From NCBI RefSeq assembly GCF_014194975.1, contig NZ_JACIAY010000014.1, positions 1 to 64,000 of the forward strand: a stretch of DNA of 64,000 nt, read 5' to 3'. Positions within the stretch are counted from its first letter, which is position 1; each line of letters starts with the position of its first letter. The position numbers and the translations under genes were made by a program. This stretch comes from Sphingomonas sp. BK580 (lineage in GTDB: Bacteria; Pseudomonadota; Alphaproteobacteria; Sphingomonadales; Sphingomonadaceae). This document shows, one piece after another, positions 1-7,807 of the stretch. The notes beneath the pieces were generated by a model. The model was not told the origin of the DNA, made no database searches, and saw nothing but the letters and a program-made list of their open reading frames with translations.

Positions 1-1
1 A

Positions 2-112
2 CTCGAACAACCCGCCGTTGAAAAAGCCGGACAGAACCCGGCTCAAGAATTCGACGCCGGTGACCAGCCTCGCCGCGCTCCTCTTCTGGGCACCATTTTC
101 CCGCAGAGCTGA
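2..112 (+). CDS. Possible C-terminal end of an upstream gene
   Basis: The frame is open from the window edge and stops at TGA 110-112. The translation is acidic and polar and ends in GTIFPQS. The piece is too short to assign to a family. It could be the tail of a gene lying upstream on the plus strand, or a chance open frame in GC-rich DNA. Bases 113-223 show nothing I can name. Confidence 0.2.
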   Translation, partial: LEQPAVEKAGQNPAQEFDAGDQPRRAPLLGTIFPQS

Positions 113-223
113 TCGTTGCCCCGTGCGCTGACCCGCGGCGGCGAACGGGCGCGCGCCGCGGCTTGTCGGCGCGGCCCGCGGGGCGCATCCCTCGCGCGAT
201 CAGCGACGAGGTTGGCGGCGACG

Positions 224-568
224 ATGGACAGCGCTCTCCCCTGGAACGACCAGGCCACGCCAGTTGGTGAGCAGGCGGCACTCGCCTCGACCATGATACC
301 TAACGCACCGGCGCCGTCGGACGCGGGGGAGAGGTTCAACGTCACGGCGCGGATCGGCGATGTCGCTTATGTCACCTCGCTGGCGCAGCCGACGCGCGGC
401 TGGCGCGCGGTCGAGGCGATCTTCGCGAACGATCCGCAGCTCACCCAGATCGTCGTTATCCGCCCGAGCCAGATCGGCGGCTCCTACCTGATCCGCCGCG
501 ACGAACGGGCCGCCGGGGTCGCCGCCGCCGCAATGAGGCGAGGGGCAGGCGGCTCGGTGCGCGACTGA
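224..568 (+). CDS. Hypothetical protein, 114 aa
   Basis: I do not recognise this protein. The start is taken at ATG 224; an ATG at 293 is also possible, and the frame is open upstream to about 116. Neither start has a strong Shine-Dalgarno sequence. Residues from about 40 on read like a small folded domain, with alternating hydrophobic and charged positions (FNVTARIGDVAYVTSL, QIVVIRPSQIGGSYLIRR). The competing minus-strand frames are arginine-rich and look like GC shadows. It lies 86 bp upstream of the nuclease-like gene at 655 on the same strand and may belong to that cluster. Confidence 0.35.
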   Translation: MDSALPWNDQATPVGEQAALASTMIPNAPAPSDAGERFNVTARIGDVAYVTSLAQPTRGWRAVEAIFANDPQLTQIVVIRPSQIGGSYLIRRDERAAGVAAAAMRRGAGGSVRD

Positions 569-654
569 CCCGCGGCGGCGATCGGACGCAGACGGCGGCT
601 TGTCAGGCGGCGACGTTCTCAGCATGTTCCTGGCATGTTCGCGGAGGGCGACCG

Positions 655-1062
655 ATGAGGGCGACATGGCGACGGCTTCTCTCCTGGTGGCGACGGACTG
701 ACCCGCCGCTGCGCCGGAGCGCGCCGAGCGACGACGATTGGCCGAGCGCGTGGCGCGGCTATGACCGCGCGACCGGGGCGCGGCCGGACAGCGTACCCAC
801 GCTGGCGCTCGCAACCGACGACGGTCGACCCCGGCACGTCCGCTTCGACGGGATCGACGGGGACTATCTGATCGATCGCAAGCTGCGCGTCGTCGATCTG
901 CCACGGTCGCGGACGCAGCTGGCGCGTCAGCACGAGGCGCTCGAGCGAGCGCGGCTCACCGCCACCTGGGAGGTGCCGAGCGAGGCGGAGCGAGCGCTCG
1001 CCGCGGCGATGCTCGCGCGCGCCGGCGCGCGGCGGATCAAGCTGCGCGTGGTGCGGCCGTGA
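655..1062 (+). CDS. Putative nuclease-fold effector-like protein, 135 aa
   Basis: The start is ATG 655, with a strong GGAGG at 643-647 and 7 bp spacing. After a basic tryptophan-rich N-terminus, residues about 62-135 carry RFDGIDGDYLIDRK, then an RQ..AL helix, then TWEVPSEAE and a closing IKLRVV strand. From memory this order resembles C-terminal toxin domains of polymorphic toxins with a restriction-endonuclease-like fold, where the D...DRK region would hold the acidic and lysine residues of a PD-(D/E)xK site. That is recognition from memory, not a search. No signal peptide or trafficking domain is visible. Its TGA overlaps the GTG of the next gene (GTGA, 1059-1062), so the two are probably translationally coupled, as an effector and partner would be. 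It could instead be an unrelated conserved protein. Confidence 0.65.
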   Translation: MRATWRRLLSWWRRTDPPLRRSAPSDDDWPSAWRGYDRATGARPDSVPTLALATDDGRPRHVRFDGIDGDYLIDRKLRVVDLPRSRTQLARQHEALERARLTATWEVPSEAERALAAAMLARAGARRIKLRVVRP

Positions 1063-2342
1063 CGCTCGAGCCGGTCGCGCGGCTGGTCGCGACCATGGTG
1101 CTGTTCCTCGAGCAGACCGACGAGGCGCAGCTCGATCTCGACTATGCGGTGAAGGTCGCCGAATATCTCTGCCCGCCGCTGCGCGCGCTGAGCTATCTCT
1201 CGGGCGGCGCCCTGGTCGCGGCGATGGGAACGGTCGCGGACGCGCTGGCGGGCGAGGCGGCCGCGCTCGTCCGCTCGGTGCCGGACGCCTTCGCGCTCCA
1301 CGTCGGCCAGGGCCTCGCCTTCCCCGAGCCGGTCGCGGAGATCGAGGCGGATCGCGCGCGGGCGCTGGCGGCGGGGATCGACCCGCTCGCCGCCGCGCTG
1401 GCGCGACTGGTGGCGACCTATCTGCTGTTGCTTCAGGGCGCGGGGGAGGAGGTGGTCGCGCCTGCCGCGCTCGCGCGGGCGGTGTGGTGCCTGACGGTCG
1501 AGCTCAGGCGGTTCGACCGCGCGCCGCTCGACCGGCTGATCCCCGCCTTCGCCTTCATCGCGCCGGAGTTCGACGCCGACGCCTGGCAGGTCGCGGTGAT
1601 CCCGACCCGCTACGGGCTACGCGCCTGGGGCGGGGACGAGCGGCGTGATGGCGGCGGCGGTGCGACGCGGGGCGCGCTCACCGTGGTGGACGTCGCGCGA
1701 GTCTATGCGGCGGCCTACGTCTTCCTCGAGCAGACCGGCGAGGAACAGCTCGATCTCGATGCCAACGTCAAGCTGGGGGAGTATATCGGACGGGCGCTCG
1801 ATCATGTGGGACTGGAGCATCTGCCGCCATTGATCGCGGCGTTCGATGCGCTGGCCGACAGGCTGGACCGGGAGGAGGGCGCGATCGTCCGTGGCATAGC
1901 GGAGAGCCATGGCCTGCCGGAGCGGTTGGAGCTGTCGACGAGAGTCGAGGCGAACATCGCCTTCCAGCGCGCGACCTGCGAGGCCGCCGGTATCTCCCCC
2001 ATCGCGGCGGTGGCGGCGCATATCGTGACTGTCTTCACCCCGCTGATCGAGCGCTTCGGTGACGAGGAGATCGAGCCCGGCGTCGACGACGAGGGGATGC
2101 GGCGGCTCGCGGCGACGCTCCACGCGCTGCCGCCGCCGTCGCTCGCCGAGCTGATCGCCGCCTTCGACGTGATCGCGCCCGATTTCACCAGCGACGCCGA
2201 TGCCGTCCGCGCGATCCCGCGCGACTTCAAGCTTCTGGAGGCGCTGGCGGGCGCGGCGCCGGTGGTGGAGGCGCCCGCGACGCTGCGCCGCGCGCGCGCC
2301 GGGCTCCCGCTCCGCGTCTCCGTGCCGCGGCTGATCGGGTGA
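1059..2342 (+). CDS. Internally repeated helical protein, possible immunity partner, 427 aa
   Basis: The gene starts at a GTG overlapping the previous stop. The protein is two clear copies of a domain of about 200 residues. Copy 1 starts VARLVATMVLFLEQT.. and copy 2 starts VARVYAAAYVFLEQT.., both followed by LDLD..VK..EY. Each copy splits again: the second halves (LARLVATYLLLL... in copy 1, IAAVAAHIVTVF... in copy 2) also end in a (F)AFIAPEF/FDVIAPDF ... IP box. It is therefore a roughly fourfold repeat of about 100 residues, predicted mainly alpha-helical, acidic, and without a signal peptide or TM helix. I know no named family for it. Its coupling to the nuclease-like gene suggests an immunity or binding partner, but that is inference. 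A C-terminal extension of about 30 residues is basic. Confidence 0.7.
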   Translation: MTLEPVARLVATMVLFLEQTDEAQLDLDYAVKVAEYLCPPLRALSYLSGGALVAAMGTVADALAGEAAALVRSVPDAFALHVGQGLAFPEPVAEIEADRARALAAGIDPLAAALARLVATYLLLLQGAGEEVVAPAALARAVWCLTVELRRFDRAPLDRLIPAFAFIAPEFDADAWQVAVIPTRYGLRAWGGDERRDGGGGATRGALTVVDVARVYAAAYVFLEQTGEEQLDLDANVKLGEYIGRALDHVGLEHLPPLIAAFDALADRLDREEGAIVRGIAESHGLPERLELSTRVEANIAFQRATCEAAGISPIAAVAAHIVTVFTPLIERFGDEEIEPGVDDEGMRRLAATLHALPPPSLAELIAAFDVIAPDFTSDADAVRAIPRDFKLLEALAGAAPVVEAPATLRRARAGLPLRVSVPRLIG

Positions 2343-2608
2343 CGATGGCCGCTTCGAAGAGCCGGCGAACCTCGGACGTCGGCGAGCTCCTGAAGGCGCG
2401 TGCAGGAGGGACGGGGCAGGCGGCCAGAGGCGGATGGCGGCGGAGAGACCGCGCGGCGCTCGCCACGTCGCCGTGCTACCCTGCGCGCAGGCGGCACGGG
2501 GCAAGACCGCCTGCCACCCGCCCCCGTCCCGCTCTAAGACAAGCCCACGTCACGCGCCGTCGCGACGCCGCATTGCGCCGCGAGTCGCGCGCGCTAGGAG
2601 CGCTCGTT

Positions 2609-3208
2609 GTGTCATCGCAACGAACCGTCGTCCTGCTCGCCGCCGCCCTGCTCGCGCGCTCTTCCGCCGACCTCCCCGCTCGGGCAGAGCCGTCGCGGCT
2701 CGCGCCGCCGCCGCGCACCGGCGCGACCGAGTGGCGCCAGCGGATCGATCCCGCCCCGCGCGGCCCGCTGCTGCTGCGCCAGGCCATGCTCGAGGAGCAC
2801 AATCGCGCGCGCGCGGAGCTGGCGCTGCCGCCGCTCGCCTGGGACGAGACGCTCGCGCGCGCCGCCGACGCTTATGCCCGCGAGTTGGCGCGTACCGGGC
2901 GCTTCGCGCACGCGGCTCAGCCGCGCGGCCGCCAGCGCCAGGGCGAGAACCTCTTCGCCGGCACGCGCGACGCCTACGCCTATGCCGAGATGGTGCGCTG
3001 GTGGCTCGACGAGCGAGGCGCCTATGTCAACGCACCCTCGCCGCGCTTCAGCCGCACCGGGCGCTGGCAGGATGCGGTGCACTACGCGCAGATCGTGTGG
3101 CGCGCCACCGCGCGGCTCGGTTGCGCACTGGCGGCGGGGCGGCGCGACGACGTGCTCGTCTGCCGCTACGCCCCCGCGGGCGAGGCGATCGGGGAGACCG
3201 CTTATTGA
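2609..3208 (+). CDS. CAP-domain (SCP/PR-1-like) secreted protein, 199 aa
   Basis: The start is placed at GTG 2609 because AGGAG at 2596-2600 sits 8 bp upstream and the product then begins with a signal-peptide-like stretch (VSSQRTVVLLAAALLARSS). The open frame extends back to 2339, but that part is low-complexity and arginine-rich. The CAP domain covers residues about 55-195: EEHNRARAELALPPLAWDE, a GENLFAG turn, and HYAQIVWRATARLGCALA with the CAP histidine and glutamate. Bacterial CAP proteins are exported, and their molecular roles are mostly unknown. A second, unrelated CAP lipoprotein lies at 21935-23023. Bases 2343-2608 hold no gene I can support. Confidence 0.85.
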   Translation: MSSQRTVVLLAAALLARSSADLPARAEPSRLAPPPRTGATEWRQRIDPAPRGPLLLRQAMLEEHNRARAELALPPLAWDETLARAADAYARELARTGRFAHAAQPRGRQRQGENLFAGTRDAYAYAEMVRWWLDERGAYVNAPSPRFSRTGRWQDAVHYAQIVWRATARLGCALAAGRRDDVLVCRYAPAGEAIGETAY

Positions 3209-3343
3209 GCCGGGGCGGCAGGGGCGGTCGGCTGGCGCGCTGCGCTCCTGCGACCGCGGGCGCAACGCCGCGAGTCACGCCCGTGGCCCTCGGATTCGAA
3301 GAACGCGGCGCGTACCGCGCTCCGCCGCGCGCTCGCAAGCGCC

Positions 3344-3420
3344 GTGCTCCCGCGCGCGCCGGAGCGCAGAACCGCGTAGGCGTGCTTCGTAGCCTTGGGC
3401 TCCGGCGTGCGTCGGAGCAC
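3344..3420. repeat. Dispersed intergenic palindrome, family A
   Basis: Inverted arms begin GTGCTCC and end GGAGCAC, with inner GCCGGAGC..GGGCTCCGGC segments. This is a diverged copy of the family also seen at 10909, 17568 and 25871. It lies between the CAP gene and the convergent SDR gene. Confidence 0.65.
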
Positions 3421-3449
3421 GCCGACGGTCCGGACAAGCTGAGCGGGTT

Positions 3450-4229
3450 TCAGCCCGGCGCCGCCGCCGAGCCGGCGAGCAGCCCGCCGTCGATCGTCAG
3501 CTCGGCGCCGGTGAGATAGGTCGCCTCGTCGGAGGCGAGCATGACCGCGACTGCGGCGACCTCCTCGGCCTGGCCGAAGCGGCGCAGCGGCGTGTCCGCC
3601 ACCAGCGCGCGCATCCGCTCCGCGCGCGCCGGTCCCTCGCCCAGCATCGGCTCCCACATCGGGGTGAGGATCGCGCCGGGGTGGATCGAGTTGCAGCGGA
3701 TCGCCCAGCCCTGCTGCGCGCAGTAGAGCGCGACGCTCTTGCTGTGGTTGCGCACTGCCGCTTTGGACGCGGCATAGGCCGCGGCGCCGGGCACGCCGAC
3801 CATGCCCGAGCGCGATGAGACGTTGATGATCGCTCCCGTGCCCGCCGCCTTCATCGCGCCGATCGCGTAGCGGCAGCCGAGGAAGGTGCCGTCAAGATTG
3901 ACGCGGTGGACCGCGCGCCAGTCCGCCAAAGTCGCATGCTCCGGGTCGTGTGCCGCCGCACCCGCCTCGAAGCCGGTGACGCCCGCGTTGTTGACCAGCA
4001 CGTCGAGCGCGGGAACGTCGCGCGCGAGTCGCGCCCACTCGCCCTCCTCGCGCACGTCGAGCGCGCGGAAGGTACAGCCGATCGCCGCGGCGGCGTCGGC
4101 GGCGGCGGGCTCGTCCAGGTCGGTGAGGATCACGCGCGCGCCCTCGGCGTGGAAGCGCGCGGCGATGGCGCGGCCGATGCCGCGCGCCGCGCCGGTGACG
4201 ACGCAGGTCTTACCGTTCAATCGTGTCAT
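3450..4229 (-). CDS. SDR family NAD(P)-dependent oxidoreductase, 259 aa
   Basis: This is a classical short-chain dehydrogenase/reductase of normal length. It has the cofactor motif TGAARGIG (residues 12-19), an acidic residue after the second strand (TDLDE) that favours NAD over NADP, NNAG near residue 87, the catalytic Ser in NVSSRSG, the YAASK catalytic Tyr/Lys, and a C-terminal YLTGAELTIDGG typical of FabG-like and cyclopentanol/3-alpha-hydroxysteroid dehydrogenase relatives. It is cytosolic and oxidises or reduces an alcohol/ketone pair. The substrate cannot be read from the sequence and no neighbour identifies it. It is transcribed convergently with the CAP gene. Confidence 0.93.
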   Translation of the reverse strand: MTRLNGKTCVVTGAARGIGRAIAARFHAEGARVILTDLDEPAAADAAAAIGCTFRALDVREEGEWARLARDVPALDVLVNNAGVTGFEAGAAAHDPEHATLADWRAVHRVNLDGTFLGCRYAIGAMKAAGTGAIINVSSRSGMVGVPGAAAYAASKAAVRNHSKSVALYCAQQGWAIRCNSIHPGAILTPMWEPMLGEGPARAERMRALVADTPLRRFGQAEEVAAVAVMLASDEATYLTGAELTIDGGLLAGSAAAPG

Positions 4230-4471
4230 GTCGGTCTCGGGTCAGGAGAGTAGGGGGCGGCGCATGCCGCCGGGCCGGGCCGCCTCAGCGGCGATGCGGG
4301 ACCATGTGCGTCGACTCCGTTGACCGAGCGCTCGCCTATGGCGCGGAAAGAGCGCTGGCAACGCAGCTCTCGCGTCAGCCCCGGTGAACGTCACACGCGC
4401 ACGTACCGACCAGGGTGAGGCATCGACGGCCCCAGACTCGTCCATTCACCGAAGCGAGTTACGATCGACCA

Positions 4472-4494
4472 TGTCACCGTCGCGACGGGTGACA
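4472..4494. promoter_or_regulatory. Palindrome TGTCACC-N9-GGTGACA
   Basis: Perfect 7-bp inverted arms surround a GTCGCGACG centre, itself nearly palindromic. The site lies about 24 bp upstream of the small membrane-protein frame at 4518 and could be an operator. No regulator is identified. The rest of 4230-4514 shows no gene I can support. Confidence 0.4.
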
Positions 4495-4517
4495 CGTAGA
4501 TAGTAGACGTCACAGTG

Positions 4518-4715
4518 ATGAGAAGAAGGTGCATCGCCTTTGCCCGGATCATCAACGCGGGTCTGATCATTCTGGCTTGCTTCGTGGCGTTGGACCGACA
4601 TCTGTTGATGATGCTGACCACGGTAGGCGGCGCAACCGCGTTGCTCCTAAGCATCGTCGTGGCTGGCTCTCTGATCTGGGTGATCAGGATGGAGGATCAC
4701 CGCACAGGATCGTAG
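4518..4715 (+). CDS. Possible small membrane protein, 65 aa
   Basis: From ATG 4518 (GTG 4515 directly precedes it) the frame encodes a short basic N-terminus (MRRRCIAFAR) and two hydrophobic segments, at residues about 11-24 and 33-53, with a polar tail. This pattern fits a two-helix inner-membrane protein. No family is recognised and the ribosome binding site is weak. The palindrome upstream is the main reason to keep it. It could be a chance frame or a decayed gene. It ends 219 bp before gcd, and that gap shows nothing else. Confidence 0.35.
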   Translation: MRRRCIAFARIINAGLIILACFVALDRHLLMMLTTVGGATALLLSIVVAGSLIWVIRMEDHRTGS

Positions 4716-4934
4716 GGAAGGGGCGGCGAGCAGACGCCGGTCAGGCAGGGCGCCGAGCAGAAGTCGTCCGGGCGAACTAGACCTTGCGCCTCCTGTGGGA
4801 CGCAGCCTTCGATCGGGGACGCCACCCGGGAAGCGGCATCGCGGCGAGTGGACGATCTCCTCCTCCGCCAGCAACATCCCGTTACTTTTCGCCCGCCGCC
4901 GCGTTCTTGCCCTCGATCAATGAGGAAACGACTT

Positions 4935-7304
4935 ATGGGGCGGTGGCTCACCGTGGCGCTGGCATGGGTCGTCGCGATCCTCGGCGGGTTCTTCGCGGTC
5001 GCGGGCGGGGTGCTCGCATCGCTGGGCGGCTCGCCCTATTACCTCGTCGCCGGTGTCGCGATGGTGGCGAGCGGGGCGCTGCTCGGGCGCGGTCACCCGG
5101 CCGGGCGCTGGCTCTATGTCGCGGTCTGGGTCGGCACATTGCTGTGGGCGCTGTGGGAGGTCGGGCTCGACGGGCTGCAGCTGATCCCGCGGCTGGTCGC
5201 GCCGACCGTGCTGCTCGCGCTGGTGCTGCTGACCGGCTGGCGCCGCGGGCCGCGCGCGCGCTCGCGCGCGGTGCCGGCGGTGGCCGCGGGCGTGGCCGCG
5301 CTCGCCGGGCTCGGGCTGATGCTCGGCCACCAGGATGTCGCCGCGCAGGGGGCGACGCCGGGGAGCGCGCCGCATGCCGCCGCGGCACCGCCCGGCGCGG
5401 CCGACGCCGAGTGGCGCGACTATGGCGGCACGCCCGCCGGGCGACGCTACTCCGCGCTGGCCGACATCACGCCGCAGAATGTCGGACAGCTCCAGCTCGC
5501 CTGGACGCAGCGCACCGGCGACCTGCCGATGCCCGCCGAGGCGACCGAGCACAAACGCGAATACCACTCCGAGTCGACCCCGATCCACATCGGCGACACG
5601 CTCTACACCTGCACGCCGCACTCCTTCGTCCAGGCGATCGACGCCACCACGGGCAAGACCAAGTGGAGCTGGCACGAGGCCGCCCGGATCGCGGGCAACA
5701 ATTACCTCGTCTGCCGCGGCGTCACCTATTTCGAGGCGCCCGCCGGCACGCCGTGCCCGCGGCGGATCCTCGCGCCGACCTTCGACGCGCGGCTGGTCGC
5801 GCTCGACTCCGACACCGGCCGGCCGTGTCCGAGCTTCGGCCAAGGCGGCGCGATCGACCTGCGTGCCAACATGGGCGTGTCCAAGCCCTCCGACCAGATC
5901 GGCACCACGCCACCGGTGGTGGTGAACGGCCGGCTGATCATCGGCGAGCGCATCACCGACAACGTCAACCGCGACATTCCCTCGGGCGTGGTGCGCGCCT
6001 ATGACCCGGTGTCGGGCGCGCCGGTCTGGGCGTGGGACGTCGGCCGCTCACCCGACGCCATCCCGCCGCTGCCCGCGGGGCATGTCTATACCCGCGGTAC
6101 GCCCAACGTGTGGGGCGCGATCACCGCCGACCCCGACAACGGTCTGGTGTATCTCGGCACCGGCAACGCCTCGCCCGATTACTGGATCGGCTACCGTCGC
6201 CCGTTCGACGATCGCTTCGGCAGCGCGATCGTCGCGCTCGAGGCGCAGACGGGCAAGCTGCGCTGGGTACGCCAGCTGGTTCACCGCGACATGTGGGACA
6301 TGGACCTGCCGATCGGCCCGTCGCTGTTCGACTATCGCGCGCCGAACGGTCAGGTGATCCCGGCGCTGATCCAGACCACCAAGATGGGGCAGGTGTTCTT
6401 TCTCAACCGGCTGACCGGCGCGCCGATCGCCGCGATCACCGAGCGCGAGGTGCGCACCGACGGCGCCACGCCGGGCGTGCGCGTGTCGCCGACCCAGCCC
6501 TTCTCGACCGGCATGCCGAGCTTCACCCCGCCCGCGCCCACCGAGGTGGCGACCTGGGGCGCGACGCCGATCGACCAGCTCTTCTGCCGCATCGACATCC
6601 GCCGCGCGCAGGGCACCGGCATCTACCAGCCGATGGGGCTCAGGCCGATCATCGGCCACCCGGCGTTCGACGGCGTCACCGACTGGGGCGGCGCGGCGGT
6701 CGACCCGGTGCGCGGGGTGATGACGGTCAACACGATGGAGATGCCGTTCAAGCTGTGGCTGATGCGCCGCGACGACCCGCGCGCGGCCAAGCTGATGAAG
6801 CAGAAGCAGGGCGGCGAGAACGCGATGCAGGCGCAGCTGCAGACGCAGTATAACACGCCGTACGTCGCGGTGGTGAAGGCGTGGGTGGGCATCTTCGGCG
6901 CGCCCTGAATCGCCCCGCCCTGGGGGCATCTCACCGCGGTCGACCTCGGCACGCGCAAGGTGCTGTGGCGCGAGGTGCTGGGCACCGCGCGCGATACCGG
7001 GCTGTTCGGCTCGCACCTCGGCGTGCCGCTCAAGACCGGGGTGCCCAACCTCGGCGGCTCGATCATCACCGCGGGCGGGCTGGCCTTCATCGGCGCCACC
7101 ACCGACCAATATCTGCGCGCGTTCGATCTCAGCACCGGCAAGGTGGTGTGGAAGGCGCGGCTGCCCGCGGGGGCGCAGGCGACGCCGATGACCTATCGCG
7201 GGCGCGACGGGCGGCAATATGTCGTGATCACCGCGGGCGGGCACGGCGCGCTGGGGACGCGCTATGGGGATTACACGCTGGCGTACGCGCTGCCGCGTAC
7301 GTGA
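4935..7304 (+). pseudogene. gcd: Membrane-bound PQQ glucose dehydrogenase (quinoprotein), broken by in-frame TGA
   Basis: The family oxidises glucose to gluconolactone on the periplasmic side, passing electrons to ubiquinone. The start is ATG 4935, with AGGAAA ending 8 bp upstream; ATG 4920 lacks one. The first 110 residues are about five TM helices. The PQQ propeller follows, with WRDYGGTPAGRRYS, TPIHIGDTLYTCTPH, TGNASPDYW and RDMWDMDLPIGP. Codon 658 is TGA (6906-6908), but the same frame continues into WGHLTAVDLGTRKV, the LGGSIITAGGLAF blade and QYVVITAGGHG, ending at 7304. The total of 789 codons matches the usual size (about 796 in E. coli). The stop replaces what should be a Cys codon in the P-C-x-x-P-x-W-G motif. 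It is a recent nonsense mutation, a sequencing error, or (unlikely) recoding. Without the tail, several propeller strands and cofactor contacts would be lost. Confidence 0.9.
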
Positions 7305-7390
7305 GGGGGGCGGCGCGCAGCATCTCCCCTTCTCGCCTCGAAGCCGTCGGCATCGTCACCGCGCCATCTCACCGCGCGCCGCGCGCAGGG

Positions 7391-7807
7391 TCAGAGCGTG
7401 AAGTGAGCCGCATCATCGTCAGGCGGCCACGGGGGATAGATGATGGGCTTGTCACCGAAGTATTTCCGAACCACGCGCTGCACGCGGTCTAGCACCAATT
7501 CCTCAGGATCGATCGCGTCCGGGTAAATGTATGTCGCCTCGAACCGCCCGCCGCGGACGAGATACTCGATCGCAGCCCAGCGATCATCGGATGGCTGGGC
7601 CTCCCACAGGTCAAGCAACGCGTCGCCGAGCCGATCGAGATCTGGCCGACGGTAAAGAATGTGATCGCCGAGATCCTTGTGGATTGACGGGGCGACGTAC
7701 CCTTCATCCAACTCGGCATAAAGGAGAGTGTTGTCGAGCGGATAGTCTCCGTCCTCTGCAAGGAGGTTCCCTATGCCATTTAGACGAGGTGCGTTGTCGT
7801 CGCTCAT
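7391..7807 (-). CDS. YezG-like immunity protein, 138 aa
   Basis: The protein is acidic and cytosolic. A central W.AIEYLVRGGRFEATYIYPD segment (residues about 77-98) is followed by a helix with LDRVQRVVRKYFGDKPIIYP. This resembles the YezG/DUF600-type immunity family, which neutralises nuclease toxins of the YeeF kind. The ATG overlaps the stop of the toxin gene (ATGA, 7804-7807), so toxin and immunity are translationally coupled in the usual order. The family call is from memory. The toxin neighbour supports it strongly. It would bind and block the endonuclease in producing or neighbouring cells. Confidence 0.8.
   Translation of the reverse strand: MSDDNAPRLNGIGNLLAEDGDYPLDNTLLYAELDEGYVAPSIHKDLGDHILYRRPDLDRLGDALLDLWEAQPSDDRWAAIEYLVRGGRFEATYIYPDAIDPEELVLDRVQRVVRKYFGDKPIIYPPWPPDDDAAHFTL

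Noticed and set aside
6906..6927. Selenocysteine insertion at the gcd TGA
   Set aside because: The hairpin after TGA is explained by GC-rich codons and lacks a clear loop motif; sphingomonads are not known to encode selenoproteins. Kept only as a remote option.
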